Shown here one piece after another: positions 35,496-44,845 of a stretch of 64,000 nt of DNA. The notes beneath the pieces are model-generated. The model ran no database searches and had not been told where the DNA came from. It was given only the letters and a program-made list of their open reading frames with translations. How positions within the stretch are numbered: position 1 is the stretch's first letter; the number at the start of each line of letters is the position of its first letter. Origin of the DNA: UBA5078 sp040384465. Lineage in GTDB: Bacteria; Pseudomonadota; Gammaproteobacteria; Pseudomonadales; Pseudohongiellaceae. Both the position numbers and the translations under genes were made by a program. The stretch spans positions 62,001 through 126,000 of the forward strand of contig JAZKJF010000002.1 of NCBI GenBank assembly GCA_040384465.1. The letters run 5' to 3'.

Positions 35496-36605
35496 TTACA
35501 GACGCATTGGCATGACCACATACAAGGCATTCCCGTTACCACCAGCGGCCTCCAACAGAGCACTACTGTTAGAGTCCAAGAGGCATATTTTGACCTTCTC
35601 TGAGCTAAGCACTGACAGTACATCAACAAGATAGCTGACGTTAAAGCCAACTTCCAACGCCTCTCCCTTATAGTCAACAGATACCGATTCTTCTGCCTCT
35701 TCCTGATCCGGGTTATTGGCCAGAATTCTGACCTCGCCATCTGTCAGCAATATCCTCACTCCTCGGTATTTCTCGTTGGAAAGGATCGAGGTCCGTGCGA
35801 AGGCCTGCTTAAGCTCATTCCTGTCGCCAATTACAATCTTGTCGCCGCCTTTCGGCAGTACACGGTTATAGTCGGGGAACTTGCCGTCAACTAGCTTTGA
35901 CGTGAAAGTGAAGTCCTGGGTGCGAGCACGCACATGATTCCGGCCGAACACCATCGAGATACTGTCCTGGTCCAAGGTCAACAACCGACCAAGCTCCACA
36001 ACACCCTTCCGAGGCAATATCAACTGTACTGGTGCATCCACCGGGTTGTTCATCGGAAGAGTTTGCATTGCCAAACGGTGGCCGTCAGTGGCAACCACGC
36101 GCAAATAGCTGCCCGCCAACTCAAACAGCATTCCGTTCAAATAGTAGCGCACATCTTGTTGAGCCATGGCAAAGGAAGTGCCGTCCAACAACGCTTTGAG
36201 ATCCTTCTGGAGTAAAGAGAGCTCAATTGTACCCGGCTCTTCTTCGGTATTAGGGAAGTCGCTGGCGGCCAAAGTAGCCAAGCTGAAGCGGCTACGCCCC
36301 GACTTGATAACCATCTTTGAATCCTCAACCATAAACTCCAGCTTCGCATCCTCACCAAGAGACTTACAGATATCCACAAGCTTGCGTGCCGGAACGGTGA
36401 TCTCTCCTGGTCTGTTGACTTTCTCAACAGCGACCCGCCCAATCAACTCCACTTCCAGGTCCGTCCCGGTAATCGACAGCACTGAATTTGCGTCAAGTGA
36501 CAGCAGAACGTTAGACAATACGGGCAAGGTCTGACGTCTTTCGACCACGCCTGATACAAGCTGCAGAGGTTTCAGTATAGCTTCCCTGGAAATTACAAAA
36601 TGCAT
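35496..36605 (-). CDS. dnaN: DNA polymerase III beta sliding clamp
   Basis: 369 aa clamp with three repeated domains, tethering Pol III to DNA and binding many repair partners. It starts MHFVISREAILKPLQLVSGVVERRQTLPVLSNVL, a standard gammaproteobacterial N terminus, and ends with the expected hydrophobic cleft residues NALYVVMPMRL. It is read with dnaA (70-bp gap) and recF (33-bp gap), the classic dnaA-dnaN-recF operon. Confidence 0.98.
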   Translation of the reverse strand: MHFVISREAILKPLQLVSGVVERRQTLPVLSNVLLSLDANSVLSITGTDLEVELIGRVAVEKVNRPGEITVPARKLVDICKSLGEDAKLEFMVEDSKMVIKSGRSRFSLATLAASDFPNTEEEPGTIELSLLQKDLKALLDGTSFAMAQQDVRYYLNGMLFELAGSYLRVVATDGHRLAMQTLPMNNPVDAPVQLILPRKGVVELGRLLTLDQDSISMVFGRNHVRARTQDFTFTSKLVDGKFPDYNRVLPKGGDKIVIGDRNELKQAFARTSILSNEKYRGVRILLTDGEVRILANNPDQEEAEESVSVDYKGEALEVGFNVSYLVDVLSVLSSEKVKICLLDSNSSALLEAAGGNGNALYVVMPMRL

Positions 36606-36675
36606 AGCTATCTCACTAGATCTGTTTATCGTTGTTAAGAATTCAGCCCGGTTGATTCTGGTGCTGCAATGTCGC

Positions 36676-38151
36676 TCAAGTCGCCAAAGCCCGCAATAAA
36701 TTGTTGTAGTCCTCTGCGATATCGGAAGACGAACCGCGCAGATTCTTTACTTGCTTGCAGGCATGTAGAACTGTCGTGTGGTCTCGCCCGCCAAAAGCAT
36801 CCCCGATTTCCGGAAGGCTATGGTTGGTCAGCTCCTTGGACAAGCACATGGCAACTTGCCTGGGACGTGCCACTGAGCGGTTGCGTCGCTTCGACAACAT
36901 GTCCGACATTTTAATTTTGTAGTATTCGGCCACGGACCGCTGGATATTGTCTATCGTGACCAGTTTGTCGTGAAGAGCAAAGAGATCTTTCAAGGCCTCT
37001 TTCACCAGCTCAAGATCAATGGGCCTGCCCACAAAGTGCGCATGAACAATCACCTTTTTCAAGGCACCTTCCAACTCTCGCACATGAGAACGAAGCCGCT
37101 GAGCGATAAACATGGCTGCGTCGCTTGGCAATTCCACATTACTTTGTTCGGCCTTGTTGATTAGAATCGCTGCACGCGTTTCAAGCTCAGGGGGCTCTAC
37201 AGCAACAGATAGGCCCCATCCGAAACGAGACTTCAACCTTTCTTCTAACCCATTGATTTCTTTATGATACTTATCGCTTGTCAAGATAATTTGCTGGCCC
37301 CCTTCCAACAACGCGTTGAAAGTGTGAAAGAACTCTTCTTGAGATCGCTCTTTGCCTGCGAAGAATTGTATATCATCGATTAACAGCGCATCCACGGACC
37401 TGTAGTAGCGCTTGAATTCATTTATAGCGTTCAGCTGCAGTGCGGTCACCATGGTGGCTACAAATGTCTCGGAATGCAGATAAACCACCTTGGCGTCCGG
37501 CTTTCTAGCCACCAGATAGTTACCAATCGCATGCATGAGGTGGGTCTTACCGAGACCTACGCCACCGTATATAAAGAGAGGGTTGTATGCTCCACCAGGA
37601 TTCTCTGCAACCTGGAGGGCTGCCGCACGAGCCAGCTGGTTAGACTTTCCCTCAATGAAATTATCGAAAGTATTTTCCGGATTCAAACTTCCTTTGTGGC
37701 TCAGCTTGCCATCGATAATCACTTCCATGTTTCTTGAGGAGCGTCTGATCAAGCTCCCCGTAACAGGCTTGCTGGATCTCTCGGATGCTGGGGCACGAAT
37801 AACCTGCAGAGAATCACTGGTTTTGATTTCGATAGGATCGTTAGCGATATCTACGATAGGTTTAGTCAAAGTGGAGGCGAACGTTTCAGCGGTTTGCTGC
37901 ACTTGTCGTTGACCACCAATCTCAAAGACGACATCGACTGTCGTCCCTCGCGAATTTTCGGTGAGCAGCTCCATAATCCGGCTAAGAAACTTATCCTTCA
38001 CCCAGTCCAACACAAATCGATTGGGAGCATAAAGCCTGAGCTCATTTGCGGAGCTTTCTGCGTGCAGGGGTCTTATCCAAGTATTGAATTGTTGAGAGGG
38101 CAGCTCATTTTTTAAACAACTCACACAGCTTTGCCAATTTACCGAATTCAC
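36676..38151 (-). CDS. dnaA: Chromosomal replication initiator DnaA
   Basis: 491 aa. Domain I (about residues 1-80, binds DnaB) begins NWQSCVSCLKNELPSQQFNTWIRPL. Domain II is a variable linker. Domain III is the AAA+ core with Walker A GGVGLGKTHLMHAIGN, Walker B LLIDDIQFFAGKERSQEEFF and the arginine region LKSRFGWGLSV. Domain IV binds DnaA boxes through VARPRQVAMCLSKEL and GGRDHTTVLHACKQV. It opens directly onto the origin gap, and the boxes there suggest autoregulation. Confidence 0.98.
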   Translation of the reverse strand: MNSVNWQSCVSCLKNELPSQQFNTWIRPLHAESSANELRLYAPNRFVLDWVKDKFLSRIMELLTENSRGTTVDVVFEIGGQRQVQQTAETFASTLTKPIVDIANDPIEIKTSDSLQVIRAPASERSSKPVTGSLIRRSSRNMEVIIDGKLSHKGSLNPENTFDNFIEGKSNQLARAAALQVAENPGGAYNPLFIYGGVGLGKTHLMHAIGNYLVARKPDAKVVYLHSETFVATMVTALQLNAINEFKRYYRSVDALLIDDIQFFAGKERSQEEFFHTFNALLEGGQQIILTSDKYHKEINGLEERLKSRFGWGLSVAVEPPELETRAAILINKAEQSNVELPSDAAMFIAQRLRSHVRELEGALKKVIVHAHFVGRPIDLELVKEALKDLFALHDKLVTIDNIQRSVAEYYKIKMSDMLSKRRNRSVARPRQVAMCLSKELTNHSLPEIGDAFGGRDHTTVLHACKQVKNLRGSSSDIAEDYNNLLRALAT

Positions 38152-38220
38152 TCTTCTTATTACCTATCCATTATCGTCTGGAATTAATTGGAGCAACGAT
38201 TCTAGCCTTCTTGTGCATAG

Positions 38221-38229
38221 TTATCCACA
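38221..38229 (+). promoter_or_regulatory. DnaA box R1-type (perfect)
   Basis: TTATCCACA, the strongest DnaA-binding 9-mer, 70 bp upstream of the dnaA start codon. Confidence 0.9.
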
Positions 38230-38360
38230 CCCAGAACGTCTCTTAAGTGTGCTTCGCTTAACGAATAAAATAATTAAGTATCATAGTGTTAGGTATTTTT
38301 ATGCGCCCAGCTGACATACTTTTACGGTGCAATAAAACACAAACTGACAGGCAGCAATCC

Positions 38361-38369
38361 TGTGGATAA
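38361..38369 (-). promoter_or_regulatory. DnaA box (perfect, opposite orientation)
   Basis: TGTGGATAA on the plus strand, the exact complement of TTATCCACA. Confidence 0.9.
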
Positions 38370-38373
38370 CTTG

Positions 38374-38382
38374 TTATTAACA
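38374..38382 (+). promoter_or_regulatory. DnaA box, one mismatch
   Basis: TTATTAACA matches the TTATNCACA consensus except one base, and lies 4 bp from the perfect box, suggesting a cooperative pair. Confidence 0.55.
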
Positions 38383-38553
38383 GCGTATAAAACCTAAGCC
38401 CCCTGTATTTTTTTGATTTCCTGAAAAAGCCAGAACTTACATGACATTTCTCCAGGTTTGGATTGCAATGACTTACTGAAACCTCTAGAATTCGCGCTCG
38501 GTTTAGAACCGGCTAAATTATTTTCAGCTCAACAGATCACCCTGGATTTCATC

Positions 38554-38688
38554 ATGAAAAGAACCTTTCAACCCAGCTTATTGAAACGCGCCCGTACACA
38601 TGGTTTCCGTGCACGCATGGCAACCCGCGGTGGTCGTCTTGTAATCAAGCGTCGTCGTGCCTGTGGTCGCGCCAAACTTACAGCGTAA
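38554..38688 (+). CDS. rpmH: 50S ribosomal protein L34
   Basis: 44 aa, very basic: MKRTFQPSLLKRARTHGFRA at the N terminus, then RMATRGGRLVIKRRRACGR. This is L34 without doubt. The ATG at 38554 is the family start; the frame extends upstream to 38458 without family similarity. It is followed by rnpA after 43 bp in the universal rpmH-rnpA order. Confidence 0.98.
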   Translation: MKRTFQPSLLKRARTHGFRARMATRGGRLVIKRRRACGRAKLTA

Positions 38689-38731
38689 TCGGTTTTCCTT
38701 TTAGTCTGCAGCACTCACGAAAGTAGAACCT

Positions 38732-39124
38732 GTGTCTGACTTTGGCTTTAGCAAGAAGCTGCGTCTGCTGGGTGCCGCAGATTACCAACCCGTATTTAAA
38801 AACGCCCGCTATAAAGTCTCCTGCCAATACATTCTGATATTGGCAGTGGCCAGTAATGTGTCTCGTCCACGTCTCGGTCTTGTCATTGCCAAGAAGAATA
38901 TTGCGAAGGCTACAGAGCGGAATCGCGTCAAGCGAATCTTTCGCGAGTCCTTTCGACACAATCAGCGTTTGCTCCCCGCGCTCGACATCGTTATCCTAGC
39001 GCGCAGTGGCTTAGGCTCATTGGATAACGAGCAGGTGCACAAGAATATCGAACGGCTGTGGCAGGAGCTTACCAATAAAACTCGCCGCTCCTCAGTGACA
39101 AGAGACCAAGCGAATGCTGGATAA
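38732..39124 (+). CDS. rnpA: Ribonuclease P protein component
   Basis: 130 aa basic protein that assists RNase P RNA in tRNA 5' maturation. The RNR signature is present: KKNIAKATERNRVKRIFRESFR (around residues 54-75). The start is GTG at 38732 with no strong ribosome site, which fits low expression relative to rpmH. It overlaps yidD by 11 bp. Confidence 0.95.
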   Translation: MSDFGFSKKLRLLGAADYQPVFKNARYKVSCQYILILAVASNVSRPRLGLVIAKKNIAKATERNRVKRIFRESFRHNQRLLPALDIVILARSGLGSLDNEQVHKNIERLWQELTNKTRRSSVTRDQANAG

Positions 39125-39368
39125 TTTTGCCATCAAGCTGATCACCGTTTACCAGCACACACTGAGCTATTTAATTGGCAATCAATGTCGCTTCTATCCC
39201 TCCTGTTCGCATTACACCCAAGACGCCATTCAGAAATATGGCCTGATCAAAGGTGTTCGGATGGGGACAGGCAGAATTCTTCGCTGTCATCCGTGGCATC
39301 CTGGCGGCATAGATCCGGTGCCCGAGCCTGACACTTTCAATAATCCCTCAAAGTCATCTCTTCTGTAG
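39114..39368 (+). CDS. yidD: Membrane protein insertion efficiency factor YidD
   Basis: 84 aa. The family core is present: YQHTLSYLIGNQCRFYPSCSHY, then TQDAIQKYGLIKGVRMGTGR and RCHPWHPGGIDPVP. An N-terminal amphipathic helix attaches it to the inner membrane near YidC. It overlaps rnpA by 11 bp and lies 9 bp before yidC. Confidence 0.95.
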   Translation: MLDNFAIKLITVYQHTLSYLIGNQCRFYPSCSHYTQDAIQKYGLIKGVRMGTGRILRCHPWHPGGIDPVPEPDTFNNPSKSSLL

Positions 39369-39377
39369 CAGCTGCAT

Positions 39378-41078
39378 ATGGACTCTATTAAATATTTAAT
39401 CTTTGGTGGCCTGGCCGTCGTCTCCTATTTGTTACTCCTCGCCTGGCAAGAGGACTATCCAAGAGTCCCAGCTGTCACTCCTGTAGCGCAACAAGTCCAG
39501 GACGCAGGAGCAGCGACTCCGTCAATAGCAAGTGATGTCCCTGGCGTGACTCCTGGGCAATCCGCTGCTGCCGGTTCTGATGTTCCGGTTGTCGATTCTG
39601 CTGTCTCTTTTAACTCGGATTCTGCAAACAACACCATCTCTGTAAAAACCGACGTTCTTACTGTGACTCTTGATCGTAATGGTGGAGATATCGTCGCAGT
39701 GACTCTTCCCGAATACCGACGACAAATCGATGTAGAAAATGACCCCTTTGTTCTTTTGGAAAATAGTGCTTCAAGAACCTTTGTTGCGAAGAGCGGTCTC
39801 GTAGGAAGAAACGGCATCGACAGTACACGCAGAGCTGTTTATCAGACCAGTGCCAATGCCTATGAACTACCAGGTAATACCGACAGCCTTGTTGTCGAAA
39901 TGAAACATACTGATTCCCTTGGTGTTGAAGTGACCAAACGCTTTACGTTTGAACGTAGTAGCTACCTCATCAATGTAGAGTACGAAATCAACAACACATC
40001 TTCAGCCGTCTGGCAGGCCAATGTCTTTGGACAAATAAACCGAAACAACTTCGAAGACCCCAGCAGTGCAGGCGGGGTAGGGATGTCTTCTTTTCTCGGT
40101 TTCGCTTTGACTTCTGTTGACGATCCTTATTTCAAAGTGGCATTCGAAGATATCGAGAATGCGATGCCATCTCATGAAGTGACTGGTGGATGGATTGGTT
40201 TGAGCCAACACTATTTCCTGTCGGCCTGGATTCCACCAGCCGATTCAGTGAACACCTTTTCTACTCGGATCAGTCCGCAGAATTCAAGTGAATTTATCGG
40301 CGGTTTTACCAGCCAGGAATTCTCTGTCGCGCCAGGGACTGTTGGTTCTCAGAATCTGAGCTTTTATGCAGGCCCGAAAGATCAGTACACATTGCGAGAT
40401 ATTTCCCAGAATCTTGATCTGACTATCGATTACGGTGTCCTCTGGTTTATTGCATCGCCCATTTACTGGTTACTCAGACAAATCGATTCACTAGTGGGTA
40501 ATTATGGCTGGTCGATCCTGCTGCTTACTGTTTGCGTAAAAGGTCTCTTCTATAAACTCTCCGCTGCCAGTTATCGTTCAATGGCCAATATGCGCCGAGT
40601 GATGCCGAAAATGGCGCAGCTCAAAGAGCGTTATGGCGACGATAAAATGAAGATGCAGAAAGCAACGATGGAACTTTATCAGAAGGAAAAAATTAATCCT
40701 TTTGGTGGGTGTTTGCCTATGCTTGTGCAGATGCCGGTTTTTATTGCATTGTACTGGGTACTGATGGAAAGCGTTGAGTTACGGCAGGCACCTTTCATTT
40801 TGTGGATCAATGACCTCTCGGTTATGGATCCCTATTTCGTACTGCCTTTACTCATGGGTGCTTCCATGTACGCGCAGTCACTACTCAGCCCCGCACCTGC
40901 AGATCCGACCCAGGCAAAGATCATGAAATTCATGCCTGTTGTCATGACCGTTTTCTTCTTGTGGTTCCCAGCAGGGCTTGTTCTGTATTGGCTTGCCAAC
41001 AGCGTTCTGGGCATTCTGCAACAGTGGTACATTACTCGTAAGATAGAAAACGAGTATGAGGCCAAAACTACCTCATAA
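39378..41078 (+). CDS. yidC: Membrane protein insertase YidC
   Basis: 566 aa. One N-terminal membrane helix (YLIFGGLAVVSYLLLLAW), a large periplasmic beta-sandwich domain (about residues 60-350), and five C-terminal helices containing the insertase core (NYGWSILLLTVCVKGLFYKLS, NPFGGCLPMLVQMPVFIALY). The hydrophilic groove Arg is expected in LFYKLSAASYRSM. The linker after the first helix is Pro/Ala/Thr-rich. It works with or without SecYEG, for example to insert AtpE encoded downstream. Confidence 0.97.
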   Translation: MDSIKYLIFGGLAVVSYLLLLAWQEDYPRVPAVTPVAQQVQDAGAATPSIASDVPGVTPGQSAAAGSDVPVVDSAVSFNSDSANNTISVKTDVLTVTLDRNGGDIVAVTLPEYRRQIDVENDPFVLLENSASRTFVAKSGLVGRNGIDSTRRAVYQTSANAYELPGNTDSLVVEMKHTDSLGVEVTKRFTFERSSYLINVEYEINNTSSAVWQANVFGQINRNNFEDPSSAGGVGMSSFLGFALTSVDDPYFKVAFEDIENAMPSHEVTGGWIGLSQHYFLSAWIPPADSVNTFSTRISPQNSSEFIGGFTSQEFSVAPGTVGSQNLSFYAGPKDQYTLRDISQNLDLTIDYGVLWFIASPIYWLLRQIDSLVGNYGWSILLLTVCVKGLFYKLSAASYRSMANMRRVMPKMAQLKERYGDDKMKMQKATMELYQKEKINPFGGCLPMLVQMPVFIALYWVLMESVELRQAPFILWINDLSVMDPYFVLPLLMGASMYAQSLLSPAPADPTQAKIMKFMPVVMTVFFLWFPAGLVLYWLANSVLGILQQWYITRKIENEYEAKTTS

Positions 41079-41099
41079 CAGCAATACGGCAAACCAGTG

Positions 41100-42503
41100 A
41101 TGTCGTTACCCACTGACACAGATACCATATGCGCAATAGCCACACCACCAGGCAGAAGTGGTGTGGGTATTGTGCGAATATCGGGTCCTTTGTCGGGCAA
41201 TATCGCCCTCAAGATACTGCACTTTCTTCCTACGCCTCGTCATGCACATTTCACTGGATTCTACGGCACCGACTCTACGCTGATTGATCAGGGGTTGGCG
41301 TTGTACTTTCCATCACCCAACTCCTTCACGGGTGAAGACGTCCTTGAGCTACAGGGTCATGGTGGCTATTTCATTCTGGATTTTCTTCTCAAAGAAGCTA
41401 TCAAGGCTGGCGCCAGAATTGCCAGACCAGGTGAGTTTTCAGAACGTGCTTTCCTGAATGACAAGATCGATCTCGCTCAGGCAGAGGCTATCGCCGATCT
41501 TATCGAATCAAGTTCGGAGGAAGCAGCAAGAAGTGCCATGCGAACTTTGCAGGGAGATTTCTCTAAGCTCATTAATGCGCTTTGTACCGCCATCGTAGAG
41601 TTAAGAGTTTATATAGAAGCCTCTATTGATTTTTCGGAAGAAGAGATTGATTTCCTCACTGAAGGGAAAACTGCAGAATCACTCCGATCAGTAATAGCTC
41701 AGCTTGACTCAATACTTGCCCAGGCAAAGCAGGGCGCTTTATTGCGTGAAGGAATGTCTGTCGTGATCGCAGGTAAACCTAACGCGGGTAAATCCAGTCT
41801 GCTTAATGCATTAGCAGGAAAGGAAAGCGCAATCGTTACAGACATCGCTGGAACCACCAGAGACACTTTGATAGAGCACATCAACATCGATGGTATGCCA
41901 CTGCATATTACTGATACCGCAGGACTGCGAGAGAGTGACGACGTTGTAGAAAAAGAAGGGATCAGGCGTGCACTACAAGCCATTGAGAGTGCGGACAGAA
42001 TACTGTTGATGGTGGATTCATCACAGGATGAGGTAACGCCACAGAATCTTCTCAGCTACCTCTCAGGGCTTGGTTTCCAAAAGCTGAACACTGCAATAAA
42101 CCCAAACAGGGTTACCATTATTCAAAATAAAATCGACAAGGCAAACCTCTCTGAAAGTATCTACGCCAGTCACGACGAACACGGCAATGCCATTACAACT
42201 CTCCACATTTCTGCAAAAAATCAGGTAGGACTCACTCTATTACGGGATCACCTCAAAGACTGCATGGGATACCAATCGGCAGGAGAAGGGGGCTTCATCG
42301 CCAGACGTCGGCATCTCGACTCCTTAGAAAGTGCTCGAATCTGTCTTCTTCAGGCCGAAAATCAATTATTGGAGAAAAGAGCGGGAGAACTGGTTGCAGA
42401 AGATCTTCGTCATGCTCATCGACATTTGGGAGAAATTACAGGGGAGTTTTCCACAGACGATCTGCTTGGGAAGATATTCTCGAGTTTTTGTGTCGGAAAA
42501 TAG
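41100..42503 (+). CDS. mnmE: tRNA modification GTPase MnmE
   Basis: 467 aa. An N-terminal folate-binding domain (DTICAIATPPGRSGVGIVRISG) and a helical domain surround a G domain with Walker A GKPNAGKSSLLNALAG, switch DIAGTTRDT, DTAGLRES and NKID. The C terminus ends in the invariant Cys motif FCVGK. With MnmG it installs cmnm5U or nm5U at the wobble base of certain tRNAs. A GTG lies directly before the ATG; neither has a strong ribosome site. A 415-bp AT-rich gap follows. Confidence 0.97.
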   Translation: MSLPTDTDTICAIATPPGRSGVGIVRISGPLSGNIALKILHFLPTPRHAHFTGFYGTDSTLIDQGLALYFPSPNSFTGEDVLELQGHGGYFILDFLLKEAIKAGARIARPGEFSERAFLNDKIDLAQAEAIADLIESSSEEAARSAMRTLQGDFSKLINALCTAIVELRVYIEASIDFSEEEIDFLTEGKTAESLRSVIAQLDSILAQAKQGALLREGMSVVIAGKPNAGKSSLLNALAGKESAIVTDIAGTTRDTLIEHINIDGMPLHITDTAGLRESDDVVEKEGIRRALQAIESADRILLMVDSSQDEVTPQNLLSYLSGLGFQKLNTAINPNRVTIIQNKIDKANLSESIYASHDEHGNAITTLHISAKNQVGLTLLRDHLKDCMGYQSAGEGGFIARRRHLDSLESARICLLQAENQLLEKRAGELVAEDLRHAHRHLGEITGEFSTDDLLGKIFSSFCVGK

Positions 42504-42918
42504 TCTTTTTTTCATGTCAGAAAGCTTAGGATAAGGTGTTTATAAGCGGTCGAATGTCTCTCAATTTCTGTGGATAGAAAAATAGCTCGGAAACACCTTT
42601 GTATAAGTCAGTCTTTTACACACAGCACACACAACGCTTCTGAAGAGCTTAAACAGACTCTATCAACCAAGTTATCTTTATTCTAACTATTTGAAAATAA
42701 TTAAATTTAATGTCTTTTCCACAAACATCGTTGTTACCATAATCATTAACAGCATTAAGTTCTTTTCTTATATACCTATCTATAACTTTATACATTTATC
42801 ATTTTAATAATTTACTCGTGCTCAAATTTCTGCTTGGAATTTAGTACTTCAAATTTCAATTCTAAGGCTTATACTTACCGGCCGTTTGCTTTGGTCAAAA
42901 ACCTAAACTTGGTGATTC
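42504..42918. other. AT-rich intergenic region with DnaA-box-like 9-mers (second origin candidate)
   Basis: 415 bp between mnmE and mnmG without a gene. By hand count 42541-42840 has 90 G+C of 300 (30%), and 42661-42840 only 43 of 180 (24%). One-mismatch DnaA boxes are at 42569-42577 (TGTGGATAG), 42614-42622 (TTTTACACA) and 42715-42723 (TTTTCCACA). In E. coli oriC lies just upstream of mnmG, so this place is meaningful. The mnmG promoter must also be here. Confidence 0.5.
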
Positions 42919-44829
42919 ATGGATTTTTCAAAAAAGTACGATGTGATTGTCGTGGGTGGCGGCCATGCCGGCACTGAAGCGGCTTTGGCAGCAGCCCGCA
43001 TGGGTTCTCGTACTCTGCTGATAACTCACAACATTGAGACATTGGGGCAGATGTCCTGCAATCCTGCCGTTGGTGGTATTGGCAAAAGTCATCTTGTGAT
43101 GGAAATTGATGCCATGGGCGGGGCTATGGCGCGTGCTACTGATCGTGGCGGAATCCAATTTCGCGTTCTAAACAGCAGCAAAGGTCCTGCTGTACGTGCT
43201 ACACGGGCTCAAGCAGACAGAGTTTTATACAGAGCTGCCGTTAGAAATATCCTCGAAAACCAAAAAAATCTCGATATATTTCAACAGCCTGTTGAAGACC
43301 TCATCATACACTCGGAAGCGGTTGCTGGTGTAGTTACTCAGATGGGATTGCGTTTCTTTGCTCCTGCAGTCGTACTGACAACCGGGACATTTCTCGGTGG
43401 CAAGATACACATTGGCCTGGAAAACAGCTCTGGCGGCAGAGCAGGCGATCCACCTTCGATCGCCTTGGCACATAGACTCAGAGAGCTACCCTTTAACGTC
43501 GGCAGGCTAAAAACCGGTACCCCACCGAGAATCGATGCGCGCTCAGTCGATTTTTCAGTGATGACACCGCAAGCTGGTGATACCCCTGTGCCGGTCATGT
43601 CTTATCTCGGACGCGCAGAAGAGCACCCACAGCAGATCAATTGCTACATCACCTCTACCAATGAGCGATGCCATGAAATCATCCGTGGCGGGCTTGACCG
43701 TTCACCGATGTACACCGGTGTAATCGAAGGACTTGGGCCACGTTATTGCCCATCTATCGAAGATAAAGTCATGCGCTTTGCTGACAAAACGTCGCATCAG
43801 ATTTTCGTGGAACCTGAAGGTCTCAACACCCATGAACTTTATCCCAATGGCATTTCTACCAGTCTGCCGTTTGACGTTCAGCTGGCATTGGTCAAAGAGA
43901 TCAAAGGCTTTGAGAATGCGCATATCACGAGACCCGGGTATGCCATTGAGTATGATTATTTCGACCCCCGCGATTTGAAATATTCACTGGAAACCAAATT
44001 TATAAAAGGTCTTTTCTTCGCTGGCCAGATCAATGGTACTACTGGTTACGAGGAAGCGGCCGCACAAGGACTGCTCGCCGGGCTCAATGCATCCCTGCTG
44101 GCTCAAGACAAAGAAGCCTGGTGCCCACGTCGCGACGAAGCCTATATCGGCGTGCTGGTCGACGACCTGATCACTTTGGGCACCACTGAGCCATATCGCA
44201 TGTTCACCAGTCGTGCGGAGTATCGACTGCTGCTGCGTGAAGATAATGCCGATCTGCGTCTGACCCCGAAAGGCCGTGAACTTGGTCTGGTTGATGATGA
44301 GCGTTGGGAGCACTTCAGCGTCAAGAAAGAAGGTATAGGCAAAGAACTTTCACGTCTCAAAACCTCGTGGATTCAACCCACCTCCGCCAAAGCAGCGGAA
44401 GTGAACAAGTTGCTTGAGAAGCCCATGATTCGGGAATACAGCCTAGCTGATCTTCTGGCGCGGCCTGAACTCACCTATGAGACTCTGATTCATGCCGTTG
44501 CCGACGGTTCGACGGATTTACCCTCCTCTCCAGAACTTGCCAGACAGATCACTGGGCAGGTCGAGATCCAGTTGAAATATCAGGGTTACATCGATCGCCA
44601 GGAAGAGGACGTCAAGAAGCTGAAGCGCCAGGAAGATACTCCGCTGCCTGAAGACTTTGACTATCAGCAGATGCAGGGTCTCTCCAACGAATTGAAACAA
44701 AAACTGCAGAAAGTGCGACCGGAAAATATTTCCAGGGCTACAAGAATCCCTGGGATGACACCAGCGGCGATCTCTCTGTTGTTAATCCATCTGAAAAAAT
44801 ACCAGGCAGTCCGCACCAAGTCGGCTTGA
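42919..44829 (+). CDS. mnmG: tRNA uridine 5-carboxymethylaminomethyl modification enzyme MnmG
   Basis: 636 aa FAD enzyme, partner of MnmE. The FAD site is VIVVGGGHAGTEAALAAARMG (from residue 10), followed by the MSCNPAVGGIGKSHLVMEID motif. Conserved blocks include LKTGTPPRIDARS, QINGTTGYEEAAAQGLLAGLNA and TSRAEYRLLLREDNADLRL. The C-terminal MnmE-binding helices end the protein. The length is normal. It heads the rightward mnmG-rsmG-parA-parB group. Confidence 0.98.
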   Translation: MDFSKKYDVIVVGGGHAGTEAALAAARMGSRTLLITHNIETLGQMSCNPAVGGIGKSHLVMEIDAMGGAMARATDRGGIQFRVLNSSKGPAVRATRAQADRVLYRAAVRNILENQKNLDIFQQPVEDLIIHSEAVAGVVTQMGLRFFAPAVVLTTGTFLGGKIHIGLENSSGGRAGDPPSIALAHRLRELPFNVGRLKTGTPPRIDARSVDFSVMTPQAGDTPVPVMSYLGRAEEHPQQINCYITSTNERCHEIIRGGLDRSPMYTGVIEGLGPRYCPSIEDKVMRFADKTSHQIFVEPEGLNTHELYPNGISTSLPFDVQLALVKEIKGFENAHITRPGYAIEYDYFDPRDLKYSLETKFIKGLFFAGQINGTTGYEEAAAQGLLAGLNASLLAQDKEAWCPRRDEAYIGVLVDDLITLGTTEPYRMFTSRAEYRLLLREDNADLRLTPKGRELGLVDDERWEHFSVKKEGIGKELSRLKTSWIQPTSAKAAEVNKLLEKPMIREYSLADLLARPELTYETLIHAVADGSTDLPSSPELARQITGQVEIQLKYQGYIDRQEEDVKKLKRQEDTPLPEDFDYQQMQGLSNELKQKLQKVRPENISRATRIPGMTPAAISLLLIHLKKYQAVRTKSA

Positions 44830-44845
44830 TCAAAACAGGTCTGAC

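Larger units (their letters stand above)
38152..38553. other. Probable oriC (dnaA-rpmH intergenic region)
   Basis: 402 bp between the divergent dnaA and rpmH genes, where Pseudomonas has its origin. It contains two perfect DnaA boxes in opposite orientation and one near-match, plus AT-rich runs (for example 38261-38300 and 38401-38420). Counting by hand, 38161-38460 has 114 G+C of 300 (38%). It must also carry the dnaA and rpmH promoters. Gene orientation flips here, as expected of an origin. Confidence 0.75.

Noticed and set aside
42504..42918. A small gene between mnmE and mnmG
   Set aside because: No frame with a start, ribosome site and reasonable length; the composition is that of a regulatory or origin region.
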